Source of the DNA: Phoronis australis
Lineage: Eukaryota > Phoronida > Phoronidae
Reading direction: 5' to 3'
Assembly (NCBI GenBank): GCA_002633005.1
Contig: NMRA01000423.1
Location: forward strand, 1-30,039
Length of the DNA: 30,039 nucleotides
The notes under the pieces are model-generated. The model had not been told where the DNA came from and did no database searches. It worked only from the letters and a program-made list of their open reading frames with translations. Every line of letters starts with the position of its first letter. Positions within the stretch are counted from its first letter, which is position 1. The translations under genes were made by a program, and so were the position numbers. Shown here piece after piece: positions 11,478 to 21,063 of this stretch.

Positions 11478-14161
11478 AATTTTAAGTTCGATTTCGACTA
11501 CAAAGATTAGACACCAGACGCTTTAAGATGCATCTCAGTTGAGGCAACCATACTTGTTTTAAAATATGAACACATTAGATGCAAAATCGTCATTTCGTAA
11601 CGGAAAGTTGAATGGTTCACCCAGGTTGCCACTTCAATAGCTGCATTCCACTTTTATGACAGGCTTCTTTTATTTGAGAATTAGGCAACGCCAGCTATCA
11701 CTGACAGTTCGCTCTGAATAGCCGGGCGCTTATACATGTATAAAATACAATTAAAGAATGTAGGTTGGTTTTGAATAGGGAGGGCATCATGATGTACTTT
11801 ACTCTCACTGGTGAATAAAAAATACCGTGTCAATCAGTCAACCTATCAATCGTTTATAGTACATAATAAGCACAACTCACAAATACTGGCAAACACTTTA
11901 ACACAACATATTATAAAGGGTTAACACTGTTGCTTTACGAATATACAAATCCCTCAATACAGGACATTGATACATAAAGTGCATCTCATTTTCAACACTG
12001 CCTAGGTTACACATATCGCAAATTCTGTCATTCCTGGCAACACCCTAGTGTCTAACTACTTCTAAGCTTAGTTTATGAATCGAGCATCTAAACCGAGCGA
12101 CACAACTTCGCAGAGTTAAACTCAAATAGGACAAGTATTCTATCTACTTACTGGCATTTTTGAAATTTAATCTTGTAACATATTTACAAATGTGTACCGC
12201 ATTTTCAGTATATTTACAAATTGAGGTACCCGATATACAAAGTATCGTAATAGCGTGTCCAGTTAAGCATTCTTGATTATAAAGACGTATGCATGCATGC
12301 AAGAAACAAAGCCAGGTTCAATGAATACTATTTGTTTAAGAGTTAAGTGTATTCTCCGTTAGCAATTTAAATCCACTGGTTTCAAATTTACGGCAAATAC
12401 CAAGCACTCGTCTTTCGCTACATATGACTACGTTGCTGCTGCCTTACAAACACTGCGGTTTCATCGGTAGACCTCCAGACTAATGTCGCAAAACAGACTG
12501 TGTTTTCATTTGATTACACACTTTTTCCTTTCACACTCTTTGACAGTAAACAAGGCGTGTGCAAGGGTGGCTATGTGATCGGTACATTTCCGACCGAATT
12601 CACAAGGCCACTTTTCACTATAGGTGGCGCTGTGTCAGAGGGTACTTTTCCTTTACCAAACTTTCCTTCACGAATACAATGTATGTTCTCATGTATCTAC
12701 AGCAAATGCTGTTGAATGGCACAGACTTCTTAAAATTGTTGGCTTTTACCAGAGCTACAGAGCAACAGAGTCTGCCGTACTGTGTGGTTTTATTTGTTGC
12801 CTACCAGACATTCGCTGAAACCACGTCATTGTCTTTGCCATGATCAAGGAGTGCAGTATAAGTCTCCGTGCACTCCTTGGTGAAATAGGCTACCCGGGCA
12901 AAAACACTGTGCTCTTTACATGCAATTTGACTCTACTCATTCGTCTCATCTGCAACTGCGGAGCAAGAGAATTCCATTCCGCGTTCCTAGTGTTAAAATG
13001 CGTTGTCTTGCCGCCTGGCTCACATATCGGGCGATACAAAATCGATTACTACAGATCGAATTCTATACCGATGTACGAGCATGATGATGCATTTTTCTGA
13101 GATCATGGGTAGCAGCCATATGCTTCAAAGATGCGACGCTAATGTTACTCAAACAATAACCTGCTATAACATTGGGCAAAAACGAAACGTGTACGTGCGG
13201 TACATCGATGTCCTCATTTGAGTGATGGCCAGTGACTGGCGTCGACCAGATACATGTACATGAAATCAACTGAAAATCAATGCAATTCTTCAGATAGATC
13301 CGCAGTCGATATCGGTCCACATCACCTGATGAAAAATAGGCCGAGGATCGGACATATACTATGTAAAACTGTATGTTTTTAGCCAATATTGAAATTAAGC
13401 CCGTTTCCTCTCACGCTACCGATTTTGAATCATGCGTGCGACACAATATTTTCACAAGCCCACGAAGACGGTGTCTTTCAATTGTAAAATCGATATTTTT
13501 TACGACAAAAATAACGGTGCCCAAATAAAAACTGGAAATAATATACTTTACCAACCCATGTCCGAGAAGCAAGAGGTTACCAAAAGGTATTTTGACGCTC
13601 TAGTGAACACGGTCACAAGCGGATGTCATCGGCAAGATCACGGCTGGTGAGATTGCCATACTACACCTAACCCCGCAGCGAGTAGTTTGCCATATCTTAA
13701 CAAACGGATGGTGTTGTTTAGTGGTAGATGAGGTCTTTTTTAGAGTCGAAAAATAAATCAAGCCTTGGGTTGCACCGTTAGAAAGACTGTGAATTTATTT
13801 TTTATTTTGATGACTTCTTCATTTTATGGTCTGGAGATTGCTCTTACAAATAAGCTCAAAGAGATTGCGTCTCATCCTCCAAAGTGCCACACTTGTTCTC
13901 CTATCGAGAATACTATGCATCTTGACGGGTTCGAGTGGTGTCACTGCAGTCAGGGCCATGTAATATGCACCAATATACTGTTAGTAATGGGAAAAGCATG
14001 AAAAAATGGCGGGAAGTGTTGTGATACATGCTACATCATGTAGACTTGGTGGGATCTTGGCGACATTTCTGTTTTGGTTGTTATGTGGTGTTTTACTATG
14101 TGAAAAGTATATGAACATGTCATTCTTAAACTCTCGTCGAAATGTGTATAGCCAACATTCT

Positions 14162-15344
14162 CAGCCAATTTCAATTTCATAAAGGTGGTTTAAAGTTAAA
14201 CCAGTTTGAAACTGCACTTAGACCAGGTTTAATGATAATCTGCATTTCATAAAGGTGGTTTAACTTTTAGACCAGTGGTCTTGTAAAACCTGGTTTAACT
14301 CCAGTTTAGACCTGGTCTAAGTCAGTTTTCATTTCACCAACGAGGTCTATATTCTTTAGACCTGTATTAAGATCTTAAACCATGTTTAACTTTAGACTTG
14401 GTCAGACCCACGTTTAACTGTTAAATATGTCAGACTTGCATGGTATAGGTACAACTGAACGATGCTGCAGTGTGCAATTGCCACGTAGTTTTAGAGCGAA
14501 AATGGACTATTTTCATTATTCAGGTTTACTACGACACGAGATCAAACGTAGCAGAGGCGGATCCAGGATTTTTAAAGCAGAGAGGGCAGTCAAGGACTTT
14601 TTGAAAGGGGGGACCAAGTCAACAATTTGAAAATTATAGATTTGATATCATTAAAATCAAGGGAAAAAGGGGGCTTCGGACCCCTTGACCCCCTGGATCC
14701 GCCTATGCATAGACCACTACGTGCTGGAGTGTGTCCTGCGGATTCCTCAGAATACGACTGGTCGAGCAGGTCTCATCGTCGCAAGCCCTACGGATTTGAC
14801 TTAAGACAGCATCCTCTGATTCTTCTGACTGAGTTCCACCTCCACAGTTCTCCGATTCAATGTTGCCGGGAAGGGGTCTTGCCCCCCTCCCCCCTGTTGC
14901 CGCGAAAAATAAAAACTAAAATGACACGGAAATAAATTTGGGCATTTATCATGTTACATCTAATCGTGAGCATGTATTGTAATGTGTGTGTGTTGGGCAC
15001 ACAAATTACATTTTTCCTCTTGAGAAAAGCTTTTAGACCTTTGTCGTAAATGTCTGCACTGATTCTACTGGTGTATGCCATTCTATACCCACGTGATCAA
15101 GGTTTCATTGAAGCCCTTCTATAGTTTCTTTGTTGGGTATACCGACCGCGACACAGTGGGGGTGCCTTTGATACTTTAAACCTGGTTCTACTGAACCAGC
15201 TCCCTGGTCTAGCAAAACCTGGCTTTCAGACTCTTAAACCATGTTGGTGAAACGCAAGTTAGGTAAAAAATTAGACCAGGTTTAGGAAGACCAGGTTTAA
15301 GTCTTAAACCTGGTTTTGTTAAACCACCTTTATGAAATCGGCTG
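14162..15344. mobile_element. 1.2-kb non-autonomous inverted-repeat DNA element rich in GGTTTAA motifs
   Basis: The left end reads CAGCCAATTTC followed by ATTTCATAAAGGTGGTTTA. The right end is its inverse, TAAACCACCTTTATGAAATC followed by GGCTG. A second direct copy of the left motif lies at 14244-14262. The ends are flanked by TCT on both sides (14159-14161 and 15345-15347), a possible 3-bp target duplication. At least a dozen GGTTTAA or TTAAACC motifs, often within AGACCAGGTTTAA, cluster towards both ends. No transposase is visible, so the element is a miniature or deletion derivative. Subterminal motif arrays with short target duplications recall CACTA-type elements, but the terminus is not CACTA, so the superfamily is open. 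A second element is nested at 14551-14708. Confidence 0.75.
14551..14708. mobile_element. 158-bp miniature element with GGCGGATCCAGG ends, nested copy
   Basis: The ends are 17-bp inverted repeats with one mismatch: GCAGAGGCGGATCCAGG on the left and the inverse of GCATAGGCGGATCCAGG on the right. The interior is T/A- and G-rich (GATTTTTAAAG, GGGAAAAAGGGGGC). A diverged relative in the opposite orientation lies at about 7060-7196. It is inserted in the larger inverted-repeat element, so it arrived later. No coding capacity. Confidence 0.85.
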
Positions 15345-16278
15345 TCTAAGTTTGGCCAGAACCGTTAGCAGAAGGTCCTTTGTTCAAATTCCAGTCGGGG
15401 TAGAAAAGGTCTTTTCAGATAGGTTACGTGATGAGGCCACAGGTGTCAGGCTGACAACAAATGCTAAAAATGATTGCAATATGTGAAAAGTAATTATTAA
15501 AAGTTGACTTTTGTTACTCGATATCATTATATGTAAGAAGCCAGAAGTATAAGCTAGCTGCAGGCTAAGAAGGCTTCCTCTCCGAAGTGTACAGAATATG
15601 TACACCCCTGAAAATGGTAATACTTAAGAACAGTCCCTAAGAGGTCTTAGCAATTCTAGAGAATGGGTTTATGGCATCTTTAAAAGGATACCAGTCCGGA
15701 TATTAAAGGCAACTTTTCCATCCTATTCTCTGATACAAAATAACGTTCTATAATCCCCAACAAAAATTTGAACTCCTTTCAAAATCTGCTAAATGGACAA
15801 GTGTGACGTAGGCTTTTAGCGAATCACATGGCAGCTGTGGTGAAAGATCACCCACCAAGAACTATAATATCCAGTCTGCGACATAGGGAGTATCAGATGA
15901 AAGATGAACAGAGGAATGTTCACTGGAACATTAATTACTAACAGTTAATTTTGAATCTGACAAAAGTCTTAACAACAAGAAAAAATATCAAATACATCAC
16001 AGCCAGTAGGAGGCCTCTAATTCTAAATTACATAAATTGTGTAAAATCATCAACTGAGAAAAAGGAAAAATGCACTGAAAATTTTCATTGGCACACACTT
16101 CAATGTTCAATACCAATCACAGAAATGAAAAGAAGCTGAGCTGATGTTCTGCAGTGGAGGAAACGAAATTCAAAATCGTTTCTGGCTTTTATTTGTTTGT
16201 AAAAATATTAATAACATAACTTGACATGTCATTTGTTCAATATAGAAAGAAATGAACTAACATTTTCAACCAACGTAC

Positions 16279-16477
16279 CTGTTCATTGACTTTATTGTAC
16301 TCGCCAAATACAAGATATCCACCGATGAATGCAGCTATGAAGGAATGATACTGCATCTTTGTTGATTGCACAAACTGTAGACAATTTGTTAAGGCTTTAT
16401 ACAAAAACACAAAGCTAGCCAAGTTCTTGGCGTGGGTGAAGGTGGCTTTAAATATGGCATAAAATTTGTCGTACAAG
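16279..16477 (-). CDS. PXMP4: PXMP4 coding exon 3 (central membrane segments)
   Basis: This 199-base exon completes the split Ser codon and adds 66 codons. It starts LYDKFYAIFKATFTHAKNLA, continues SFVFLYKALTNCLQFVQSTK, and ends with a hydrophobic segment followed by FGEYNKVNEQ. Human PXMP4 has the same order: a QATYIHSWNLA-like helix, FVFxYKxL, a Gly-Gly-containing membrane segment and the FGExNxxNxQ signature. The acceptor is CTCTTTGCAG and the donor is CAG|GTACGT, leaving phase 0. Intron 3 downstream is 5.4 kb in this assembly and holds the transposon cluster at 14.2-15.3 kb. Confidence 0.94.
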
Positions 16478-17448
16478 CTGCAAAGAGACAGAGAGAAGTA
16501 TTGAGTGACTAAGGTATATACCCGGAAATTTGTAAGAGTACATTTTTTACTAATAAACTCGAGAGCCAAGAGTAAATACAGTACTAGTACATGCTAAATG
16601 AAGAAATGAAGACAGAATAATAAAAATTTCCTGCGAAAGTTGAATTCATCAACAGTGAAGTCTTCCTTCATGACCGAGAATAAAAGCAGAAAATTTAGAG
16701 GTTGCTGAGCCAGCCTGTAATCAGAATTTCAGCAATGTATTAGGTCCATCCCAGATTTCACAGCGATAGAACTCTTCTTTTTCCCAGAGATAAGAAAGCA
16801 TGTGACCACATTTTGAATATCAGCCACATTTTCGTGTCTCTCATTATGTCACGAAGGCGAAGAATTAACCATAACGCATCCAGTTTACAAAACTTTCTCG
16901 AGTCGCAGCTCACAGCACAGCCAATACTTCATTGGCATTTGAAGGACGAGGTGAGTAATGCCACAAAAACTTGGAACAACAAGTGAAAATCCAAGGGCAA
17001 GAAAACGAGGCAGCAAATGTGCCCGACGAATGTTTACGGTATTGTAGATAAACACGAGATTTGACAGTTACTGTGTAATCCAGGAGGGCCTTATTTTCAT
17101 TACCAGTCACTTTTTCTGAACGTAATTAGCCGTCAGAATGGGGAAATGGTATGATTTTGTCTGGTACTGTACTACAAATACCAGTAGTTCATTTGCTTGG
17201 TATAAATTACACATACACAGGTGGAACCAAGAATAGTTTCATAGGATTAGTAGGGTAGATGATTAACAGTTTCTTATTTTCACAACCAGTCTAAAACTTG
17301 GAACAGCCTGATCACCATGCCACCTAGTGTCCAATTACTTCAAATATGGCTGCTGATACGAGCAGAAACAGTCAAGGTATTGTGCCTTTTCTGGTGGTGC
17401 AAATACAAACTATTAATCAGGAAGCTTGGAGGAAAAAACATGACTTGC
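16478..17448 (-). other. PXMP4: PXMP4 intron 2 (GC-AG type)
   Basis: 971-base intron with donor GCAAGT at 17448-17443 and acceptor TTTGCAG at 16484-16478. I see no repeats or other genes in it; short frames on either strand look random. Confidence 0.85.
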
Positions 17449-17511
17449 CTGCCTTGCTTGAACAGAAATGTCATCACTAAGGCATGTGGAGCCCGTATTT
17501 TGACACCATAA
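17449..17511 (-). CDS. PXMP4: PXMP4 coding exon 2, ending at a GC donor
   Basis: A 63-base exon that completes the Val codon and then encodes YGVKIRAPHALVMTFLFKQG plus the first two bases of a Ser codon. YGxKIRAPHALVMTFLF is one of the most conserved stretches of PXMP4, so identification is firm. The acceptor is TTTATCTTTCAG. The donor is AG|GCAAGT, a GC rather than GT donor. The frame demands it: exon 3 starts with a single C, so AG+C makes Ser, giving the family sequence (F-L-F-x-x-G-S-L). The nearest GT, four bases further on, would leave phase 0 and shift the frame of exon 3. AG|GCAAGT fits the known consensus of U2-type GC-AG introns. Confidence 0.93.
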
Positions 17512-17717
17512 CTGAAAGATAAAAAACACAATACTCACACAAAAATAGGTTATCTGAGGAAAATCTTATTTGTACATGGTCCTTCCCCGCAAGAATCTTG
17601 TTAAAAGTAGTCCCATGAGGACTATCAACAACCTAGATTATACCAAAATGCAAAACATTTTGACAGCAATGAATTCAAGTTCGTTAGAGCAATGTAGGGA
17701 AATCTCAGAGCAAACAT

Positions 17718-17842
17718 CATTTTACAGCATTCATTTTTGGCCTGGTTTCCTTCTCCAAAGACATTTTACAGCATTCATTTTTGGCCTGGTTTCCTTCTCC
17801 AAAGACATTTTACAGCATTCATTTTTGGTCTGGTTTCCTTCA
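17718..17842. repeat. 44-bp tandem repeat, about 2.8 units, in PXMP4 intron 1
   Basis: Units starting at 17718, 17761 and 17805 share CATTTTACAGCATTCATTTT followed by TGGYCTGGTTTCCTTCTCCA. The third unit is truncated and has one C-to-T change. This array explains most of an open frame at 17570-17971, so that frame should not be read as a gene. Confidence 0.93.
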
Positions 17843-18834
17843 GGCTTTTGCCATAATTTTTTTAACAGCCAGACACGTTTTGACACAAGGTGCCAACTCT
17901 TCAAAAATTTCCTATGCACTGAACTACAAAGAGTCAAGGTAATTACACCAAACTCGACCTACAGTGTATGAGAAATTGAACCTGGTTCATTCAGGTTACT
18001 GTAGCAGTATAACCAGCAACACTGCCAATTACTTATCAGCTTCAGCTTTTATTCGACCGCAATGAATATCTCAAATGAACAACACGGCCAATCACAGGCC
18101 GTTTTTCCTACAAATTTCACTTCAAGAAAACCATGAATTGGACACCGACTATGGCAATAGTCACGATGGCCTAGTCAATTGATCATCTTCAACGGACTGT
18201 AATCTGGACCAGGTGCACGCCTAAAGTAAATTATATGAACCAGGAACATTGCCAATCAGTTAAGCTCAAGCACTCAAATTCATGCTGTGAGAGCAATGCC
18301 TTCTTCTGTCTGTTCTTCTAGTTGGATACAGACAAATGTCAATATGGTGAAGGCTGTAGTCTGTTGAAGTCTGTATGAAGCTCACAATGACCAACCACTA
18401 AGTCTAAGTGTTACGAATACAACGGAATACATGTCAAGTGACTACGTACATCGACTGAAACTTAACGTAGGTGTATACACTGATCAAATCTCCAGGTTCC
18501 TAACTAAAATGAGCAAAAAGGGAGTTTTAACTAGTTAGACATGACTCTGAAAGTGACAAAAATCGACGAAAATGTTTTTTTTGTAGTTCGTTTTTTTTAA
18601 AAATCGTATTTTTTAATTTTCAACACATCAAATTTTAACTCGATTTTTTTTTCAAAATGCACAGGGATCATCATCAACTTTTTCCTTACGCAATATTCTA
18701 CTTATCCATACCAAATATATGTACAAAATCATTATGATCTTGATTTTGTGGCATTTTTTGTGTGTGAGTTGGGGCAAGCACGCCACTTTTTGTCATTTGG
18801 TCACTTTCCGTCTAATAACTAAAAATCTGGTCCA

Positions 18835-19663
18835 NNNNNNNNNNNNNNNNNNNNNNNNNNNNNNNNNNNNNNNNNNNNNNNNNNNNNNNNNNNNNNNNNN
18901 NNNNNNNNNNNNNNNNNNNNNNNNNNNNNNNNNNNNNNNNNNNNNNNNNNNNNNNNNNNNNNNNNNNNNNNNNNNNNNNNNNNNNNNNNNNNNNNNNNNN
19001 NNNNNNNNNNNNNNNNNNNNNNNNNNNNNNNNNNNNNNNNNNNNNNNNNNNNNNNNNNNNNNNNNNNNNNNNNNNNNNNNNNNNNNNNNNNNNNNNNNNN
19101 NNNNNNNNNNNNNNNNNNNNNNNNNNNNNNNNNNNNNNNNNNNNNNNNNNNNNNNNNNNNNNNNNNNNNNNNNNNNNNNNNNNNNNNNNNNNNNNNNNNN
19201 NNNNNNNNNNNNNNNNNNNNNNNNNNNNNNNNNNNNNNNNNNNNNNNNNNNNNNNNNNNNNNNNNNNNNNNNNNNNNNNNNNNNNNNNNNNNNNNNNNNN
19301 NNNNNNNNNNNNNNNNNNNNNNNNNNNNNNNNNNNNNNNNNNNNNNNNNNNNNNNNNNNNNNNNNNNNNNNNNNNNNNNNNNNNNNNNNNNNNNNNNNNN
19401 NNNNNNNNNNNNNNNNNNNNNNNNNNNNNNNNNNNNNNNNNNNNNNNNNNNNNNNNNNNNNNNNNNNNNNNNNNNNNNNNNNNNNNNNNNNNNNNNNNNN
19501 NNNNNNNNNNNNNNNNNNNNNNNNNNNNNNNNNNNNNNNNNNNNNNNNNNNNNNNNNNNNNNNNNNNNNNNNNNNNNNNNNNNNNNNNNNNNNNNNNNNN
19601 NNNNNNNNNNNNNNNNNNNNNNNNNNNNNNNNNNNNNNNNNNNNNNNNNNNNNNNNNNNNNNN
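18835..19663. other. Assembly gap of 829 N
   Basis: Unsequenced stretch inside PXMP4 intron 1. Open frames reported through it are meaningless. Exons 1 and 2 are joined by two bases plus one, so no PXMP4 coding sequence is missing here. Confidence 0.99.
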
Positions 19664-20301
19664 AGACAAACAGGCTCAGGCTCGGAACAGGAGCTAGTTC
19701 ACCATTTCACTACTAACTTTCACATGGTCAAAAATAGAATTGTTTTATTCTTGGTCTTGCTACAACACCAATATCAGCTGGTACATCACTCTCGATTGCC
19801 CGGTTACGCAATGCTTGTTGACAGGGTTAGATTAGAGCTAGTGTCCTTGTATATAAGCTCCGCCCCAGTTGTCAATCACTGAGCTGGTGAGCACTCAAGC
19901 CATATAACTTGCTGAAGCTTGGTCAAATATAGCTAAAAAAACAACTTTGGATTTTCAGAATGATTTTATTTTTCTTCAGTATACTGTGCATCAAGAATTA
20001 AAGATTAGGATGATACGAAAATGTAAAAAACAGTCAAAATTATTTTTTTTGTGTATCCACCTACCTTAACTGCAAACCACTTATACAACAATCTTGTTAT
20101 GACAGGCATATACCAACAAAAACAAAATTTACGAAAATAGTAAACAATCAAAATCCCACCGGTTGGTTTGTGATTATGACTTGTGTGTGTTGACGATTTT
20201 ATCGGATCAGCTGATCAAGTCCAACGATTACGCCTGAAGGAATGCACTCTGTTAAGACTGTTGTAGAATACGTAAGTAGCAAAAATGGAACCTTTACTTA
20301 C

Positions 20302-20405
20302 ACAGCACCATTTCTCAAACCTTTAATCACAGACAAGACTGGTTTGTATTTTCCAGAACGAAGAAGCTTGTTTAAAGCTCGAAGGGCAGCAACAGAGGCT
20401 GCCAT
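20302..20405 (-). CDS. PXMP4: PXMP4 coding exon 1 (N-terminus of peroxisomal membrane protein 4)
   Basis: First coding exon of a PXMP4/PMP24 orthologue, an integral peroxisomal membrane protein related to the Tim17/22/23 family; its precise function is not settled. Reading the minus strand from the ATG at 20405 gives 34 codons plus two bases, beginning MAASVAALRALNKLLRSGKY and ending LRNGAV. This matches the start of vertebrate PXMP4 (an ALRALxxLLR-type helix, then a VLKGxRNGAVYG-like stretch). The exon stops before a strong donor, GT|GTAAGT, leaving phase 2, and exon 2 supplies the missing base of the Val codon. The ATG context is AAAGATGG, with G at +4. No in-frame upstream alternative is needed, because the length agrees with the family N-terminus. 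The joined product is 204 residues (human 212). Confidence 0.92.
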
Positions 20406-20812
20406 CTTTGCAATTCAATCGTAACTTCAAAACCGAAGAGTTGGTTAAGTTCGCTTGCTTCTCAACAGAAGCCGCTAATGTACTCTGTTGTAATCCGTGG
20501 TAGAAGAGGTCAAGACTAGATAGCCTATCTCTTCGGCCGGGTTTGAACTTACAGCAACGATCTTTTTCATTTTGACAACTGATACCAAGATAGCTTACTT
20601 GTCTTAACAATCAGAGATTATTCAATTCACGAACAACGACTTCCATACGCTGCCTTGGCCTCCAGCGAAACGTCACGCGGGTACCATGAGTCGATCGCCC
20701 ACCCGGCCGGGCTGCCAAGTGTGAACATTTTCAGTCGATTTCTCATAGACATATGAAATGAATAAAAATAGCAGTTTTTCAAACCGATAGCGGTGTAGCA
20801 CTGAACAAAGTA
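20406..20812 (-). promoter_or_regulatory. PXMP4: Probable PXMP4 5' UTR and promoter region
   Basis: Sequence immediately upstream of the PXMP4 ATG on the minus strand. It is more CpG-containing than its surroundings at about 20640-20720 (AAACGTCACGCGGG, CGATCGCCCACCCGGCCGGG), as often seen at housekeeping promoters. I see no clear TATA box. The assignment rests on position and composition only. Confidence 0.35.
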
Positions 20813-21063
20813 CCGGGGCTACAACTGGTCCTAAAAATGCCCTGCCCCACCCGGTTGGCAGTGCAGCACTTTTACTGAAGCTTTAGTTGGCCTCTGAAGT
20901 GAAAGGCATGATTCATCTAGACATATGCTTATACAAAACTACCTGTATGTATGTTCAACGATCGGAGATGTAGTTCACGCTGTTAATGCATGTATTTCCG
21001 CGTAGGATCTGGCACCATTGCTCAAGTTGGGCAGTGCTTTTTAGGACCAGTTGTAGCCCCCGG
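20813..21063. mobile_element. 251-bp miniature inverted-repeat element upstream of PXMP4
   Basis: Two 35-base arms, 20813-20847 and 21029-21063, are inverted copies sharing GGGCTACAACTGGTCCTAAA and CTGCCC with a few mismatches or one-base shifts. The spacer is about 180 bp and codes for nothing obvious. The right arm ends 658 bases, and the left arm begins 408 bases, upstream of the PXMP4 ATG on the minus strand, so it sits in the likely promoter-proximal region. No convincing target duplication was seen. Confidence 0.8.

Larger units (their letters stand above)
10830..16278 (-). other. PXMP4: PXMP4 intron 3
   Basis: Large intron between exons 3 and 4. From 10830 to 11477 it is the second copy of the duplicated block. 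From 11478 to 14161 I see AT-rich sequence with short frames of 60-107 codons in several phases and nothing recognisable. The segment 14162-15344 is an inverted-repeat element with a nested miniature transposon, and 15345-16278 again shows nothing identifiable. True length would be about 5.4 kb whichever copy of the duplicate is removed, because exon 4 lies in both copies. Confidence 0.8.
17512..20301 (-). other. PXMP4: PXMP4 intron 1
   Basis: Intron of 2790 positions with donor GTAAGT and acceptor CTTTCAG. It contains a 44-bp tandem repeat (17718-17842), T-rich low-complexity sequence at about 18570-18660, the 829-base N gap, and a post-gap segment with a TATATAAG motif. The true length is uncertain because of the gap. 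Confidence 0.8.

Noticed and set aside
13765-14001. 78-codon frame with several cysteines (CHTCSP, WCHCSQGHVIC)
   Set aside because: No matching spacing to the module exons or a known zinc-binding family. It lies in PXMP4 intron 3 on the opposite strand with no splice support.
15362-15405. GTTCAAATTCC resembling a tRNA B box (tRNA gene or SINE head)
   Set aside because: Flanking bases do not form a T-arm stem and no convincing A box or cloverleaf can be drawn.
18081-18105. ACGGCC-AATCACA-GGCCGT hairpin followed by T's, like a bacterial terminator
   Set aside because: The context is an animal intron. A six-base stem occurs by chance, and such terminators are not expected here.
18719-19882. 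387-codon plus-strand frame and 285-codon minus-strand frame
   Set aside because: They are mostly unknown bases in the 829-N gap; the flanking codons have no recognisable content.
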